DNA of 64,000 bases, taken from NCBI GenBank assembly GCA_963576785.1, contig OY756143.1:2852001-2916000 (forward strand). Reading direction: 5' to 3'. This stretch comes from Chlorophyllum brunneum (taxonomy: Eukaryota; Basidiomycota; Agaricomycetes; Agaricales; Agaricaceae). Both the position numbers and the translations under genes were made by a program. Below the pieces are notes generated by a model. That model was not told where the DNA came from. It did no database searches and saw only the letters and a program-made list of their open reading frames with translations. Numbering within the stretch: the first letter of the stretch is position 1; each line of letters starts with the position of its first letter. Below, piece by piece: positions 22,667-34,480 of the stretch.

Positions 22667-25415
22667 GTCAAGGCTATATCGGGTTGAATGGTTGGGAAAT
22701 GACCAAAGAGGGTGCTCTTTAAACGACCAAGGGCTTCATGCGCATCTCGAGATGGTCGATGTGATCACTAGCGTTCCTGCTGCCAATTCTCCAAGCGTAA
22801 CCAAGTGAGCCGCCATGCAGCGCTGACAGAAGGTACTCATGTGCGTGCATGCGTTCTAGGATGATGTATACGTAGTGAAACACTGGCACAAATATTGAAG
22901 TGGATTAAATTGCAGGTGGCCCTCATTGTTTGATCCGAGTGACTGGGAATGCGAGATTTGACGGTGGGGACACAACTCCACCATACTGTAACGACTGATC
23001 TGCTAGGTATGCATACATGTGCAGCCGTTTCTGCAGACCTTGCTCAAGTGCGTTCAATCTCATCTCTGTTAGAATCATGATTAAGATGAACTCCAAGGCA
23101 ACGCTGGGAGATCTGATGATTAGCATTAATGGTATTTCTCACGGCTTCATGGCAGCATCGTCCCGGTCCCGGCACTGAGCTCTTATTTCCAAAAGTCTGC
23201 CTCGCATTTCGATATAACAGATGAGAATATGGACAAGGTGATTATGGCGGCAGAATCGCAGAGCGCGACTGTCCAGTACACATGTATACGAGCTTTTTTC
23301 AGTGGACACCCTCATTACCAACTTTGATATCAGGAGCTGTATCCTGCATGAGACTGGATCGTTGATGTATTGCTTCTGTTTAGTCTGCAATCAGTCGGCG
23401 AGATAGTGTCGAAAGGTCCCGAATGCCGAAGACTTCTTTGGGATGCATGCTTGGACACGAAGGTGCCTTGGGGGGGGGTTATCGAAAAAGATTGAATTAA
23501 ACTAGAACAAAAAATTATGTCTGCCACGGGGGGGGGAGATCGGGAGGCAACATGGCGCGCGGCACACCTCAGTAGCTTCGGTGGGGATCCAGTCCGGTGT
23601 GTGCGACTGCCTTCGGGCCATCTCGATGGGGGAGAGAAGATCTTCAGTCGCCGTCACTTCCCTCGTTGGAATCGTCCTTGCGAAGTTCCTGTCCGGAATA
23701 TCCCAGTCCGGCGCAACTTCTTGCGAAGGAGCGAACGGGAAAGGTTGTCAAGAGGATGTTTCGCACGGCTGCTGCGTGTGCGGCAGGTGGAGGCTATATT
23801 TTGTGTGTTGGCTCGGTGATTTTAGCACGCACGATGATATTTATGCATAAATGTGCCACCTGCGCGGAGAGGATTTGGCTCTCTGAATTGATCGACTAAA
23901 AAAGCGAGTCGGCCTATGGTTCACAGCCATGCTCGATACTTCATGGGGCTCCAGACACTGGATAAGCTGGCTGTAGCTCACTCGAGAACCGAAACCGATG
24001 AGAGAACAGGACTAGCAACTGATCAATGGAACTGTTCTTCGTACTGCCACGCTATGTGTGTCAGATCTGTCTTTGGATCAATTATATATGTTCACGACCA
24101 GGGCATTTTCAGAACGATTCGGGTCAGCGCTCGAGTGCTCAGTAAGTGCTTCCCTGTCTGTTGCGCTGTGGATCATCCAAGTTCAATATTATTTGCTCGA
24201 TGAACATGCGGACGGCTGACCAGATCTCTCAGTTGACCGTCCTGATGTGGGGATAATTTTACCTACTGGCGTGCGGTGTTGATCGCCCGTGGGACCATCG
24301 CGGTCTCAAAAGGTGGTGAATATTTTCAGCGTCAGAGGTGCAAAATAGACGCGTGTGAACACAGCTTTGATACGAGTAAGTTGAGCAAGGAAGCCTCACT
24401 CCGATCATCATACAGGGTGTTTATGGACTTGTTTGACCTCAGAGAGTATGCTATTCGAGGTGCCATCTATATGGGCACAAGATTACTCCCGAATCACTAT
24501 ATTTTGGTTATGATACACGATACAAGTGACTAAATGGATGCAAAAAGCAAGAAATATTTTTGTTTGCCCCCGCTGTGTTCGACTGGACTGTCCACCATCA
24601 AATCCGAGAGTTTTTGGGGGATTCCTTTTCTCCTTCTTGCCTATCAGCAGGTCCTCGGAATACGTTCCGATATGTAACGACAAGACAGGCTCGTTCCTCA
24701 TACCCTAACCAAAAATAGCCTTTGACCTAAAGCCATTTGACCAACGTCAATTTACGAGTTAGAATACGGCACTGGACAAACGTGCCTGGGGTATCAGTCG
24801 TCCGCCTTCGGTATCCTCCAGTGGCTCTGGTTGTTCCTCGTCATGATGTAGAGATACAAAGTAATACCTTGGCTCTTCTTTTTCGGCCCCGAATTCAGGG
24901 TACTTGGCTCCGCTCTTTGAGATTATCTAGATTAGCCATTGTGCAGAGATACAGAATTGGTATACCCTACATCTGGAAACGACCGGGACTGGTACCCTTT
25001 GGTATTTTGGTACTTTCGAAGGAGTTGATGGTCGGTCTCGGTAATCGGCGCAAGTCTGGCCAAATGGCTATTGAAATCTCCCTACCAAGTAGATTAGACA
25101 ATTTGGTTTATAAAATGGTGGGTTTGAGGCGGTTTCACCAGATCCAAAATCCATTTTATTAGCGCTTTGCATTGTCGGGTTGCATCAAATTGTTGCAGAT
25201 GACAAAAGTCGACGCTATGCAACTTTCGGACAACCATTGAGAGATGTTGTGAGGTCGTGCGAGAACATGCAGTCCAACAGTACTTTTGAGCGAATCTCTC
25301 CAAAGAGGGAATGTATGGGAAAGCATCCTGGTCCTCTCCGAGGGGCCAGGCCACTGTTGGCAAATGCCTACGGCACTGGTCTGAGGGGCCAGTCAGCGAA
25401 AGCCTACGCGCGAGG
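22667..25415. other. 2.7 kb without recognisable gene
   Basis: Mixed-composition host DNA between the DUF6533-like gene and the NLR gene. Short open stretches at 23517-23899 (plus) show no domain and no phase-consistent exon chain. G-runs occur at 23470-23477 and 23528-23537. No transposon ends were found. It may contain promoters or decayed exons. Confidence 0.5.
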
Positions 25416-27362
25416 CTAAAGAACACTCAACATACCATTGTCGGTCAATTTACATCCCCGCCTAAGAGTGTAATTGTACCACCGGATACAGCGGGCTGCC
25501 GTGTCATAGAGGGCCTGGGCCTCCTTAATGGCCAACTTTTCTTGATGGGCTCGGCCCAGGATATAACGGGCAAACGATACGTGGTAAAACTTCAAAGGTT
25601 CAGTGCGAGCCTGCTCAACGAAAGGAACATCCACAACGGAGTGTAACCAGTTAAGCGTGCTGTAGAAAGTCCTGAGATTGAGGCCAAGGAAATTAGCAAC
25701 ATCCTGAGCGCTAAGTTCGCTATCCGGATAAAAAGTGCAGAATAAGAGAATGCGTGCCATTTCACCACTGACCGGAGCAGGTATTGCATCAAGAATATTG
25801 GCGTAAAGGGTATATAATGTATTGTATGGAGATTTCCGTGAGGAGATCATCCTACCGCTGGTAAGGAATTTCAGGCAGGTTTGAAGTCGTTCCTCTGGGT
25901 CCCGACGCTCACGATCACTGACAAAGCCGAGAACAGCTGAAGCCAGGATGAAGAGCCCGTCCGTGGCAGCCGCTGTACGTCGAATCTCTTCCTCCACCGG
26001 CCAAGGAGCGTATTGAAGCTCGGGATAGTGTTTACGAATCTCCTCGAAGCCACTTCGAAGCACTTGGTACAGGTCTTGCTTGGTCTCATCATCATTAAAT
26101 AGCACCACCTGTTTCTCACAGACAGAGGCAAACGTTGGGTCCCCCAAGAACTGATGGAAATGGGGTTCACGGCGTGTCGCAATCATCCACAAAAGAGGTG
26201 ATGTGGGGAATTTTTGGCCGTATTTGCGGATCTCCTCGATGAGTGCCGTCTCGGCCTGTAAACCCTTGTCAGCCGCAGCACACTGGCCTAGTCCATCTAG
26301 GACGATCAGCAGCGGTCGTTCGAGTATCAGGCGATCTCGCTCCACCAAAGAAGTAAACGGTTCAATGATCAACTTCTTAAATTGCCCTTCGATGTTCTCG
26401 CTGAATTTGTCGAAAATGTACGGGTTATTGCGGACTGAGGTAGCAACGATTTTCCGGTATTCGGGGAACCGGTTCTGGAGTTGATATGCGAGGGTTGGAA
26501 TAATTTTGAATGGGCTATCGGAGGGAGAAACAAAGAATGCCGCTCCAAAACGTCGGATATCCTCGTCTTCGTTCAATTCCCCGACAGTTTGGGCGATGGC
26601 AGACTTGCCCACCGCAGCCGGGCCTTCAACCCACAACATATGCTTGGTCCTCTGTGGGTTTTGGATCCATGTCGCGATCTTTTCCCGGAGAAGCTTTCGA
26701 GTCGCCGGATGACACCTCGGGCGCAAACTGGGATTGGGTGGATAGAGCTCAGCATTACAATTTACCCAATTCTTGAGAGGTCGGATAACTGGGGTGGAAG
26801 TATGTGAGCACGACTACCGGCCCAGACTCCTCACAAAAGTGGCTCACATTCTTGCACTTGATCTTCGTTAGGGGCTTGAAGCATCACACTGAGGTCGACT
26901 TGAGTGAGGCTTTTGATGACAAAATCATGAGCCCCGGAGAATGACGGCGTTCTGTTATCCTTCAGCTCGTTTAGCAGTTGGGCTGGGTTTGATCAGCAGA
27001 ATAAAGGATTTAAGCACGGTTGTAGATATACCTATGTGATTCGCAGAGAGGTCGCCACCGTCAACAGTAACGTTCTTGTCATTGCTTTCGCCACCATCCA
27101 CCTTGCAGAACCCATCCTCGTTGATTCTAGCGGCCTGAGCCTCGGTGGGCTGGACAACCTCGGTTCCATGAGCAGTTGCTTCGCCATGATTAACGATTCC
27201 GCTCTCGCCGCCACTACATTCGCTGGTCTCCTTGGGCCGTTGGTGGAAAGGAATACCAGGAGCTGGGTCTCTGATGACGTCGATGCGCGAATCCACTGGC
27301 TGTACTTTAGCTTTGCGTTTCTTGAAAATGGGCTTGAAGAGCTTTACAAGGGAAGAGGTCAT
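25416..27362 (-). CDS. NLR-type NACHT NTPase without C-terminal repeats
   Basis: Three exons, 27362-27032, 26982-26848 and 26788-25416, joined in phase with 49- and 59-bp introns, give 612 aa. An in-frame TGA lies just upstream of the ATG. The N-terminal about 110 residues are charged and low complexity. Residues near 124-132 read F-S-G-A-H-D-F-V-I, a leader motif I associate with Agaricomycete NLRs. C-H-P-A-T-R precedes the NACHT domain. Walker A is G-P-A-A-V-G-K-S (211-218). The Walker B region is L-D-G-L-G-Q-C (320-325), where the family usually has D-G-L-D-E-C. The sensor-like A-T-R-R-E-P is near 365. The protein ends after the winged-helix-like region, with no WD40, ankyrin or TPR repeats. 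Likely role by family knowledge: non-self recognition or cell-death signalling; partner unknown. Confidence 0.85.
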
Positions 27363-27999
27363 GAGGAGTCAAAATCGAGGTTGCCAGCCCAGCTGGAGTT
27401 GGATGTTCGCGCGTGGACATTGTACCAGGATTGGCCCACGGTTACAACCGAGCCTGTGAGAAGCGCTTATTCCACATAGTAAACAGGGATCCACTAGTAG
27501 TTGTCCTTCGCCTGAGTTCTAGAAGTCATAGCCACTTGCTGAGGAGCACGAAAATTTTGAGGAAACTAGCATGTCAGAGCAGAGAAGGGGGAACAAATGA
27601 AGTACGGTGTCGTCGTTTATAGTGAACAGGACAAAGCAAGGATCCATATGGATCATTCCTTTGCTTTGTTTGACCAAAATCCGACGTGGATTGGATATTG
27701 AGAAATAACCTGCCTACACTAAGCTTCGAGACAGGGGAATCCCTATCTCTTCTGATGATAGCACAAACTCTTCTTGAAGTAATCCCAAGTCCGGCTCTAA
27801 TCGCGGTTCACCACGATTCAAGGCTCAATATTCGGTACTCTTGCTACTTTGACGCATACTAAATTCCCATTATGTATACATCGACCGGCGAACTTTAATC
27901 TAGTCTGGATGGTTTTCTTGCTCCTAAAGTTTCAATCTCATCAGAGGAAAAATAGACGAAGAATTTGTCAAGGTAAGTTCTGTGTCACTTCTGATAAGG
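27363..27999. other. NLR upstream region and spacer
   Basis: 5' flank of the NLR gene. No gene seen. A stretch near 27620-27720 partly resembles the flank of the duplicated membrane genes (around 59080-59160), possibly an old shared repeat. Confidence 0.4.
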
Positions 28000-28704
28000 G
28001 TCTACGAGTGGTGCCCGAACTCACTGCTATTTGTGGGGCTATTTTCCATCTATCGCAAGCCCACATAATAATGACATGATTTGGTTGTTGTCCACAAATC
28101 GAAGGAGACATCCTCAAGTCACTACTGCACAACAGGCTCTAACAACCAACCTGACCAAACCGAGATAGGACCTCACAATGATCACGGTCGGGCATTTGGC
28201 CCATTTTCCAGACGTGCACTGCGCAAAAGCGACTGGGCAGGAAAAGCCTGATTCCCTGTGTAAACACCAAGAAAAATCGCTGGTTGACGTGATATACCCA
28301 TCGCCCAACGACGTCGCACGCTACGACGCACCTGGCGGAACCAGGTAACTCCAACAGGTCGTAACCTCAATGCCAGGCTAAATTGTAACCAACCAAAGCT
28401 CCACCGAGATCTGACGTGCCTTGCCCACTTGTCTGGAACGTCATCGCAATGTCTGCTGCACTTGCATCTCACCCCCATATACATATAATTGCTGGAGCAC
28501 TACTCTGATGGCTGAGCTCTTGGCCGGCCCGAGCCCGATTTCACTGAGGACTCAGGTTGATTCTACGAGAGGTGCTGTATATCGGTTTTTCATGACCACG
28601 TTTCCCTGAAATACTGATCAACAACATTATCAGTCGTGGTGGATACAAAACCACTTGGACTCCCAGTCAAAGGAATACAGGTGGCCCGGGACTGCTCAAA
28701 ATAA
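28000..28704 (+). pseudogene. Truncated copy of the F-box gene: promoter, exon 1, intron, exon 2 start
   Basis: Closely similar over its length to 54289-54850. The putative ATG is at 28507; exon 1 28507-28570 (64 nt) and intron 28571-28633 (63 bp) have exactly the lengths seen in the intact gene. Exon 2 keeps the frame for about 22 codons (K-P-L-G-L-P-V) and ends at a TAA at 28702-28704. The F-box and everything downstream are missing. Either an expressed 44-aa relic or a dead fragment. Confidence 0.75.
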
Positions 28705-29011
28705 GCCTATATTATGTTAGATATCAGATGGTCTAAATCACACATGTGGTAGTGGGCATATCTTGCCAATACTTCATGAAGTCCTTGTTTGGGTCACCAT
28801 CTGCCTGGATATGGTTGCACCAGTCTATCACTGCAAGATTTCTCAAAAATGTGTCAGTAAGAATAGAATATATATAACCTGAACTTACTCAGGGTCAATT
28901 ACATTTTTCTTCACCTTCAAAATTTGGTTCAGCATTTTGATAACTGTATAATATCTAACCATTGTTTGACATCATAGCTGGAAGGGACTTCTGAGTTTAG
29001 GATAGGAGCAT
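28705..29011 (-). other. Coding-like remnant of an unidentified gene
   Basis: On the minus strand two exon-like pieces can be read: one ending ...K-V-K-K-N-V-I-D-P before a GTAAGT near 28890, and one with D-G-D-P-N-K-D-F near 28785. Their phases do not join, so this is probably a decayed gene tail. Identity not recognised. Confidence 0.35.
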
Positions 29012-29149
29012 TGTTATGAACTATAGATAGACATTACATTCCTATCATGCATCTGTCACCTTGTACTTATTGTTTCACCATATCTGTTTCATCCCTTGTC
29101 TCACTCCTTAAAGCTGTACCTTTTTGACTTGCTCTACTCATCCCCTATG
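29012..29149 (+). repeat. Truncated family A LTR
   Basis: First about 137 bp of a family A LTR (TGTTATGAAC...), ending at ...CATCCCCTATG, where the 147-bp unit begins. It breaks at the same LTR position where gypsy-4 inserted in the neighbouring LTR, which suggests a common rearrangement or a copied junction. Confidence 0.75.
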
Positions 29150-29295
29150 TTTATGATATGTGAATAAGCATGGACTTACTATCTGCCATTTATATTGTCC
29201 AGGCAGTGATCAGACTAAAGGATTGGTATGGGATATTTGTTGTTGATTTGAGAAACCAAGCATCCCTGGGGATCCCAACCCTCAATACAAATCTG
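29149..29295 (+). repeat. 147-bp coding-like unit, right copy
   Basis: Inverted partner of 20603-20750. It ends exactly at the first base of the LTR at 29296, just as the left copy ends at the gypsy-3 LTR. It is the same target locus duplicated, not an independent insertion. Confidence 0.75.
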
Positions 29296-29428
29296 TGTTA
29301 TGAACTATAGATAGATATTATATTCATATCATGTACCTGTTGTACTCATCATTTCTTTATATCTGTGTCATCTCCTGTTTTACTCCATAAAGCTGTACTC
29401 CTACTGACTTATTCCACTTGTCCCCTAT

Positions 29429-29734
29429 TGTTATGAACTATAGATAGACAGTACATTCCTATCATGCACCCGTCACATTTATCATTCCTATGTATCTGTT
29501 TCATCCCCTTGTTTCATCCCTTATGGCTGTACTCTTACTGACTTGTTCTACTCATCCCCTATGACTCCTTTACTCTGCTCCCTTATTCTTAGCTCTTACC
29601 ACTAGTATATAAAGTGTAGTAATACTTGATGTATTCCTTACACTTTACCAATCATATCATCCCTTACTCTTCTCTCTACTTCCTTGTCTTTATCCAAAGA
29701 CTTGCAACCTGAGTCTCAGGCTAAGGTTGTAACA
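29429..29734 (+). repeat. 5' LTR of gypsy-4
   Basis: 306 bp, TG...CA ends. TATA box TATATAAA at 29606-29613. The self-primer segment ACACTTTACCAA at 29640-29651, 34 nt downstream, is the inferred RNA 5' end. Confidence 0.93.
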
Positions 29735-29735
29735 T

Positions 29736-29747
29736 TTGGTAAAGTGT
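29736..29747 (+). promoter_or_regulatory. Self-primer binding site of gypsy-4
   Basis: TTGGTAAAGTGT, one base after the LTR, is complementary at 12 of 12 bases to 29640-29651 in the LTR. The same pairing is seen in gypsy-3. In gypsy-6 both partners differ at the same paired position (TTGGTAAAGTAT with ATACTTTACCAA), as a primer copied into the site would produce. Two deamination-type changes could mimic this. Confidence 0.7.
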
Positions 29748-29827
29748 CATTCGACTCACCTTGCAAGAGAGGTGCCACTGTTTGTAGCTAGGCTTGGAAT
29801 AATAGCCTCTGACCAGGACAACAGTAT

Positions 29828-31012
29828 ATGAGCAGCAGTAGCTCATCAAGAACACCAAAAAGACCAAGAACTCCGAGACCAACAGATATCCAGGAATCAC
29901 CAGTAACCACCGGATCCAAATGATGAACAGAACCAGAAATCCCTGAAGGCCTTAAATGGCAGAAATCCGACCACAGTATAGAAGAAGACACAGCTCTTTT
30001 TGAGACCCTATTCAACACAGAAGTTGCCGAGACCACATTTGACATAGAAGTCACCAAGACCCCATTCGATACAGAAATCGCTGAAGACACATCTGACATA
30101 GAAGTCACCAAGACCTACAAAAACGAACATAGCAAATCAGAGACAGAATCAGAGATGGCCAATGAAATCAATTTCCCAAAGAACCTAGCCCCAGAACCAG
30201 GATATTTCAATGGAGATAGAACCAAGTTTGACAATTGGTGGAGAGTAATGTCCTTATGGACACTCTTCAACAAGATCAATGATAATGAGCAGAAGATAAT
30301 TGGAGTATTGGCAAGAATAATAGGAGGATTAGCAGGACCCTATGCAAATGCCAAACTATTGGCTATTCAGAACAAGAAAACACCAGCATTTGATGACTTT
30401 GCAAAGGAAATGGTAGCCACCTTCTCCTTGGGGAATAGAAAAGCAATAGCAGAAGAAGAAATCGAGTTGTTCAAACAGGGAAAGAGGAACACTGCGGACT
30501 TCTTAATAGAGTTCAAAGCATTAAAGACCCAAGTAGGAACAGACGATGTGCATGCCATATTCCTCCTCAAACGACACACCAGAGCAGACATTATCCAAAC
30601 TATTGTAGGCTACCCGGCAGCCTTAATCCCAGATACATACAGCAAATGGAGAAATACCATCCTTGCAGTAGGACAGGGATACAAAACAATGGACATCACA
30701 CGAGGAGATATCAGGACAAGCACAGGAGTCACCTATGGAGGTGGAGGACAACCAATGGAAATTGGTAGACAGAGGGCAAACACCGATCAAAACAGCAAAC
30801 CGAGGTGTTTTGACTGTAACCTCTATGGGCACATTGTCAAATACTGCTGCAAGAAGACAAAGATAGCATACACCAAGATAACATGCTATAACTGTGGCAA
30901 ACAAGGCCACATCTCGAAGAATTGCAAAGTACCGAAGAAAGTGCACATCAGGGAAGTTACCGAAGAGATAAAAGAAGAGACAAAAGAGGATTTTGTTGAA
31001 GGCTCCAAGTAG
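29828..31012 (+). pseudogene. gypsy-4 gag
   Basis: Starts with a Ser-rich M-S-S-S-S-S-S-R, then an acidic repeat-like region, then the capsid-like part from the Met at 30155. Two CCHC knuckles lie near the end: C-F-D-C-N-L-Y-G-H-I-V-K-Y-C and [14 protein letters not shown]. Two adjacent in-frame TGA codons near 29922 interrupt it; other copies have CAA CAA there. The frame ends at a TAG that is conserved between copies and is followed by an open extension. Confidence 0.88.
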
Positions 31013-31095
31013 GTGCAAACCTGTGAGCCAATAAACCTAGAGTTTCTGTTTTATTTCACAATAGACGATATGTGATCCTACAAAAACGAAACTCA

Positions 31096-34000
31096 ATGCA
31101 CAAACTTCTCCTCAATTCAACAATCGAAACAAAGAAAGGACCCAAGCAAATCACCACACTGGTGGATTCCAGATGTACACACACATGCATAGCACAGAGG
31201 GTAGTAGAAGAAGAACAGATCACAACCAAACCCCTCAAAACCCTAATATGAGTAATCAATACTGACAGAACTGGAAACAAGAAGGGAAAAATAACAGATA
31301 TGACACAACTGGTATTAAGCAATGGCAAACACACGGAAGAAATTGAAGCAATGGTAACACAACTGGAAAGTGCAGACCTATATCTTGGACATGACTGGAT
31401 AGTCAAGCACAACCCAGAAATCGATTGGACAAACAACATAGTATGCTTCAATAGATGCCCAAAGGATTGCACCACACACCACAATGATATACGGTTCAAC
31501 AAAAGAATATGCACGATAAAAGAACATATAGAGAAAAAGAAGACTGATCAAACAAACCTAGAAGACCTACCAACATACTTGCAACAATATACACACCTGT
31601 TCAACAAGAAGAACTTCAACAAACTACCAGAACATACAATATGGGACCATGAAATAAACCTGACAGAAGATGCACTACTGGTATTACAGTCCAAGGTCTA
31701 CCCAATGACACTAATGGAGAAACAAGAACTACAAAAATTCCTCGATGAAAACATCGCCTCAGGACAAATTTGACCATCACAATCCCCCTACACTACACCA
31801 TGCTTCTTCATACCAAAAAAAGATGGAACCAAACAACTGGTACAAGACTACAAGAAGCTAAATGAACACACAATCAAAGATAAAACACTACTTCCACTCA
31901 TAAGCAAAGTTATCAATAAACTCAAGAACGCGAAAGTCTTCAACAAACTCGACATCATCTGGGGATACAATAATGTTAGGATAAGAGAAGGTGATGAATG
32001 GAAAGCAGCATTCGTAATGAACAACGGATTATTCAAGCCAACAGTCATGTTTTTTGGAATAAGTAACTTGCCAGCAACATTCCAAAGAATGATGAACACT
32101 GTTTTTCGAGAAATGCTACATGAAGGAGCAGTTGTCAACTACATGGATGATTTTGTCATACCCGGGACCACACAACAGGAACTTGAAGATAGGACAAAAC
32201 GATTTCTCGACATTGTAGCAAAACACCAACTATATTTCAAAAGATCGAAATGCGTATTTGATGCAAAAGAAATACCTATACTAGGATTTGTGGTTGGACA
32301 AGGCAGTGTTAAAATGGAGGAGGAGAAAGTGAAAGTGGTGAAAGAATGGCCAACACCCAAATCCCTAAAAGATGTCGAAAAATTCCTAGGATTTGCAAAC
32401 TTCTACTGACGATTCATTCAGCAACATAGCAGCCCCACTACATGAGTTGAAGAAGAAAGACATGCAATGGGTATGGAAGGAATGACAGCAGCAAGCCTTT
32501 GAAAGAATCAAAGAAAAGATCACAAGCAAACCAGTACTAGCAATGCCATAGGACAAGGGTCAATACAGGGTAGAAGTAGATGTATCAGGATATGGAGTAG
32601 GAGCAGTATTATTGCAAAAACAAGAAGAACACTGGCACCCAATTGCATTCCATTCAAGAACAATGACACCTGCAGAACAAAACTATCAAATCTATGACAA
32701 AGAGTTACTCACCATTCGAGAAGCAATCAAAACTTGGAGACAATATCTACTCAATGTAGATGAACCATTTGAAATATGGACTAATCACAAAAACCTGGAA
32801 TACTTCCGAAAACCACAACAACTCACAGGACGACAAGCAAGGTGGCAGATGGAGATACAAGAATACCATTATATACTAAAACATATCCCTGGAAAAACCA
32901 ACACAAAAGCTGACGTCTTGTCAAGACTAACAAAAACAGACACCACTCGAGACAATACTGACATTACCTTACTACCCGACCACTTATTTGACAACAGCAC
33001 GATTACCACAATCCGATAAATTTGGGAAATCTCAGGAGAAGAAGATCTGAAACACCAAATATGAAAGGAGACAAGAAGGGAAACACAATGGCTAAAAGAA
33101 AAAGAGAAGCGACCAAAGGAGATATAGGAAACAGATGGAGTACCGATATTTGAAGGAAGAATATATGTCCCACCCAACAACCAAATATGACAAGAAATAC
33201 TATAACAACACCATGACAAAACAGATGTAGGACATCCAGGACAATATCAAATGATCGAACTCCTTAAATGGAGTTACTGGTGGCCCCAGATGCACAATGA
33301 TGTCAAATGATACATCCGAGGATGTGAAGCATGCCAACAAAATAAAATACTCCAAACAAGACCGACAACACATCTCCATCCGTTACCGACACCAGCGGAA
33401 CCTTGGGAAGAGATATCAATTGACATAATAGGACCGCTACCAGAATCAGAAGGATATGACATAATACTTGTCATAGTCAATCATTTCAGCAAAATGATCA
33501 GATTGCATGCAGTCAACACCACCTTAACATCCGAAGAGCTAGGAGATATCTACCGAGATGACATATGGAGAACACATGGAATACTCTGAAGAATTATCAG
33601 CGATAGAGGCCCACAATTCGCATCCAAATTCATGGCAGAACTATGCCAAGTAACAGGAACCCAGCAAAACTTATCCATGGCATACCATCCACAAACTGAT
33701 GGTCAAACAGAGCACATCAACCAGGAGGTTGAAACATACCTCAGAAACTATGCTCAAGACAATTGGAAAAAATGGCTAGCCACAGTGGAATTCCAATACA
33801 ACGACAAAACCCACATAGCCACTGGATATTCACCATTTGAAATAGTTTATGGACAACACCCTTGGAAAGGAGATATAATGAGCATCACCAAAGCACCTGC
33901 AATCATGGAACGAATACAGGAGTTACAAAACATGCAACAAGAAGTGACAAAAATGTTACAACGTAGTCAGGAACAAATGGAGAAATACAACAGCACTAAG

Positions 34001-34480
34001 CCAGAACACGAATACACCCCAGGAGAACAGGTTTGGCTCAAAGCAAGTAATATCAGGACAACAAGACCAACCAAAAAGCTGGATCACAAATGATATGGAC
34101 CATTCAGGATAAAAACAAAAATAGGCAAAACAAGCTACCAATTGGAATTACCTAAAACATGGGCAATACACAATGTGTTTAACAGCAGACTCCTCTCCCC
34201 CTATCAAAAACCCGAGTTTGACAGCCAGTGCACCCCACCACCACTGATGCCCGAGATCATTAATGATGAAGAACAATATGAGGTAGAAGAGATCCGAGGA
34301 CACCGTACAAGAGGACAACAAAAACAATTCCTAGTACACTGGAAAGGGTATACCTCCGAGGAAAACACATGGGAGAATGAGTTAGAGTTGGAAAATGCTA
34401 AGGAGGCAGTTCAAGAATTTTTAGACAAGATTTCGAGGACAAAACCTATAAAAAGAGGGGGTAAAAAGCAACAATTATGA
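31096..34480 (+). pseudogene. gypsy-4 pol: protease, RT, RNase H, integrase, chromodomain
   Basis: Lies in the -1 frame relative to gag. The protease shows L-V-D-S-R-C-T-H, where other copies have D-S-G. RT has F-I-P-K-K-D-G and catalytic N-Y-M-D-D-F-V near 32145-32165. A 9-10 base deletion near 32410 shifts the frame. RNase H then runs from about 32560, integrase has H-P-G-Q...C-E-A-C-Q-Q and Y-H-P-Q-T-D-G-Q (near 33690), and the chromodomain reads F-L-V-H-W-K-G-Y-T (near 34330). Several stops (31771, 32409, 33016, 33067, 33187). It would copy and integrate the element, guided to chromatin by the chromodomain. Confidence 0.9.

Noticed and set aside
23517..23899. Open frames in three registers near 23.5-23.9 kb
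   Set aside because: No domain, no splice-consistent extension, Cys/Arg-rich composition typical of chance frames in GC-richer DNA.
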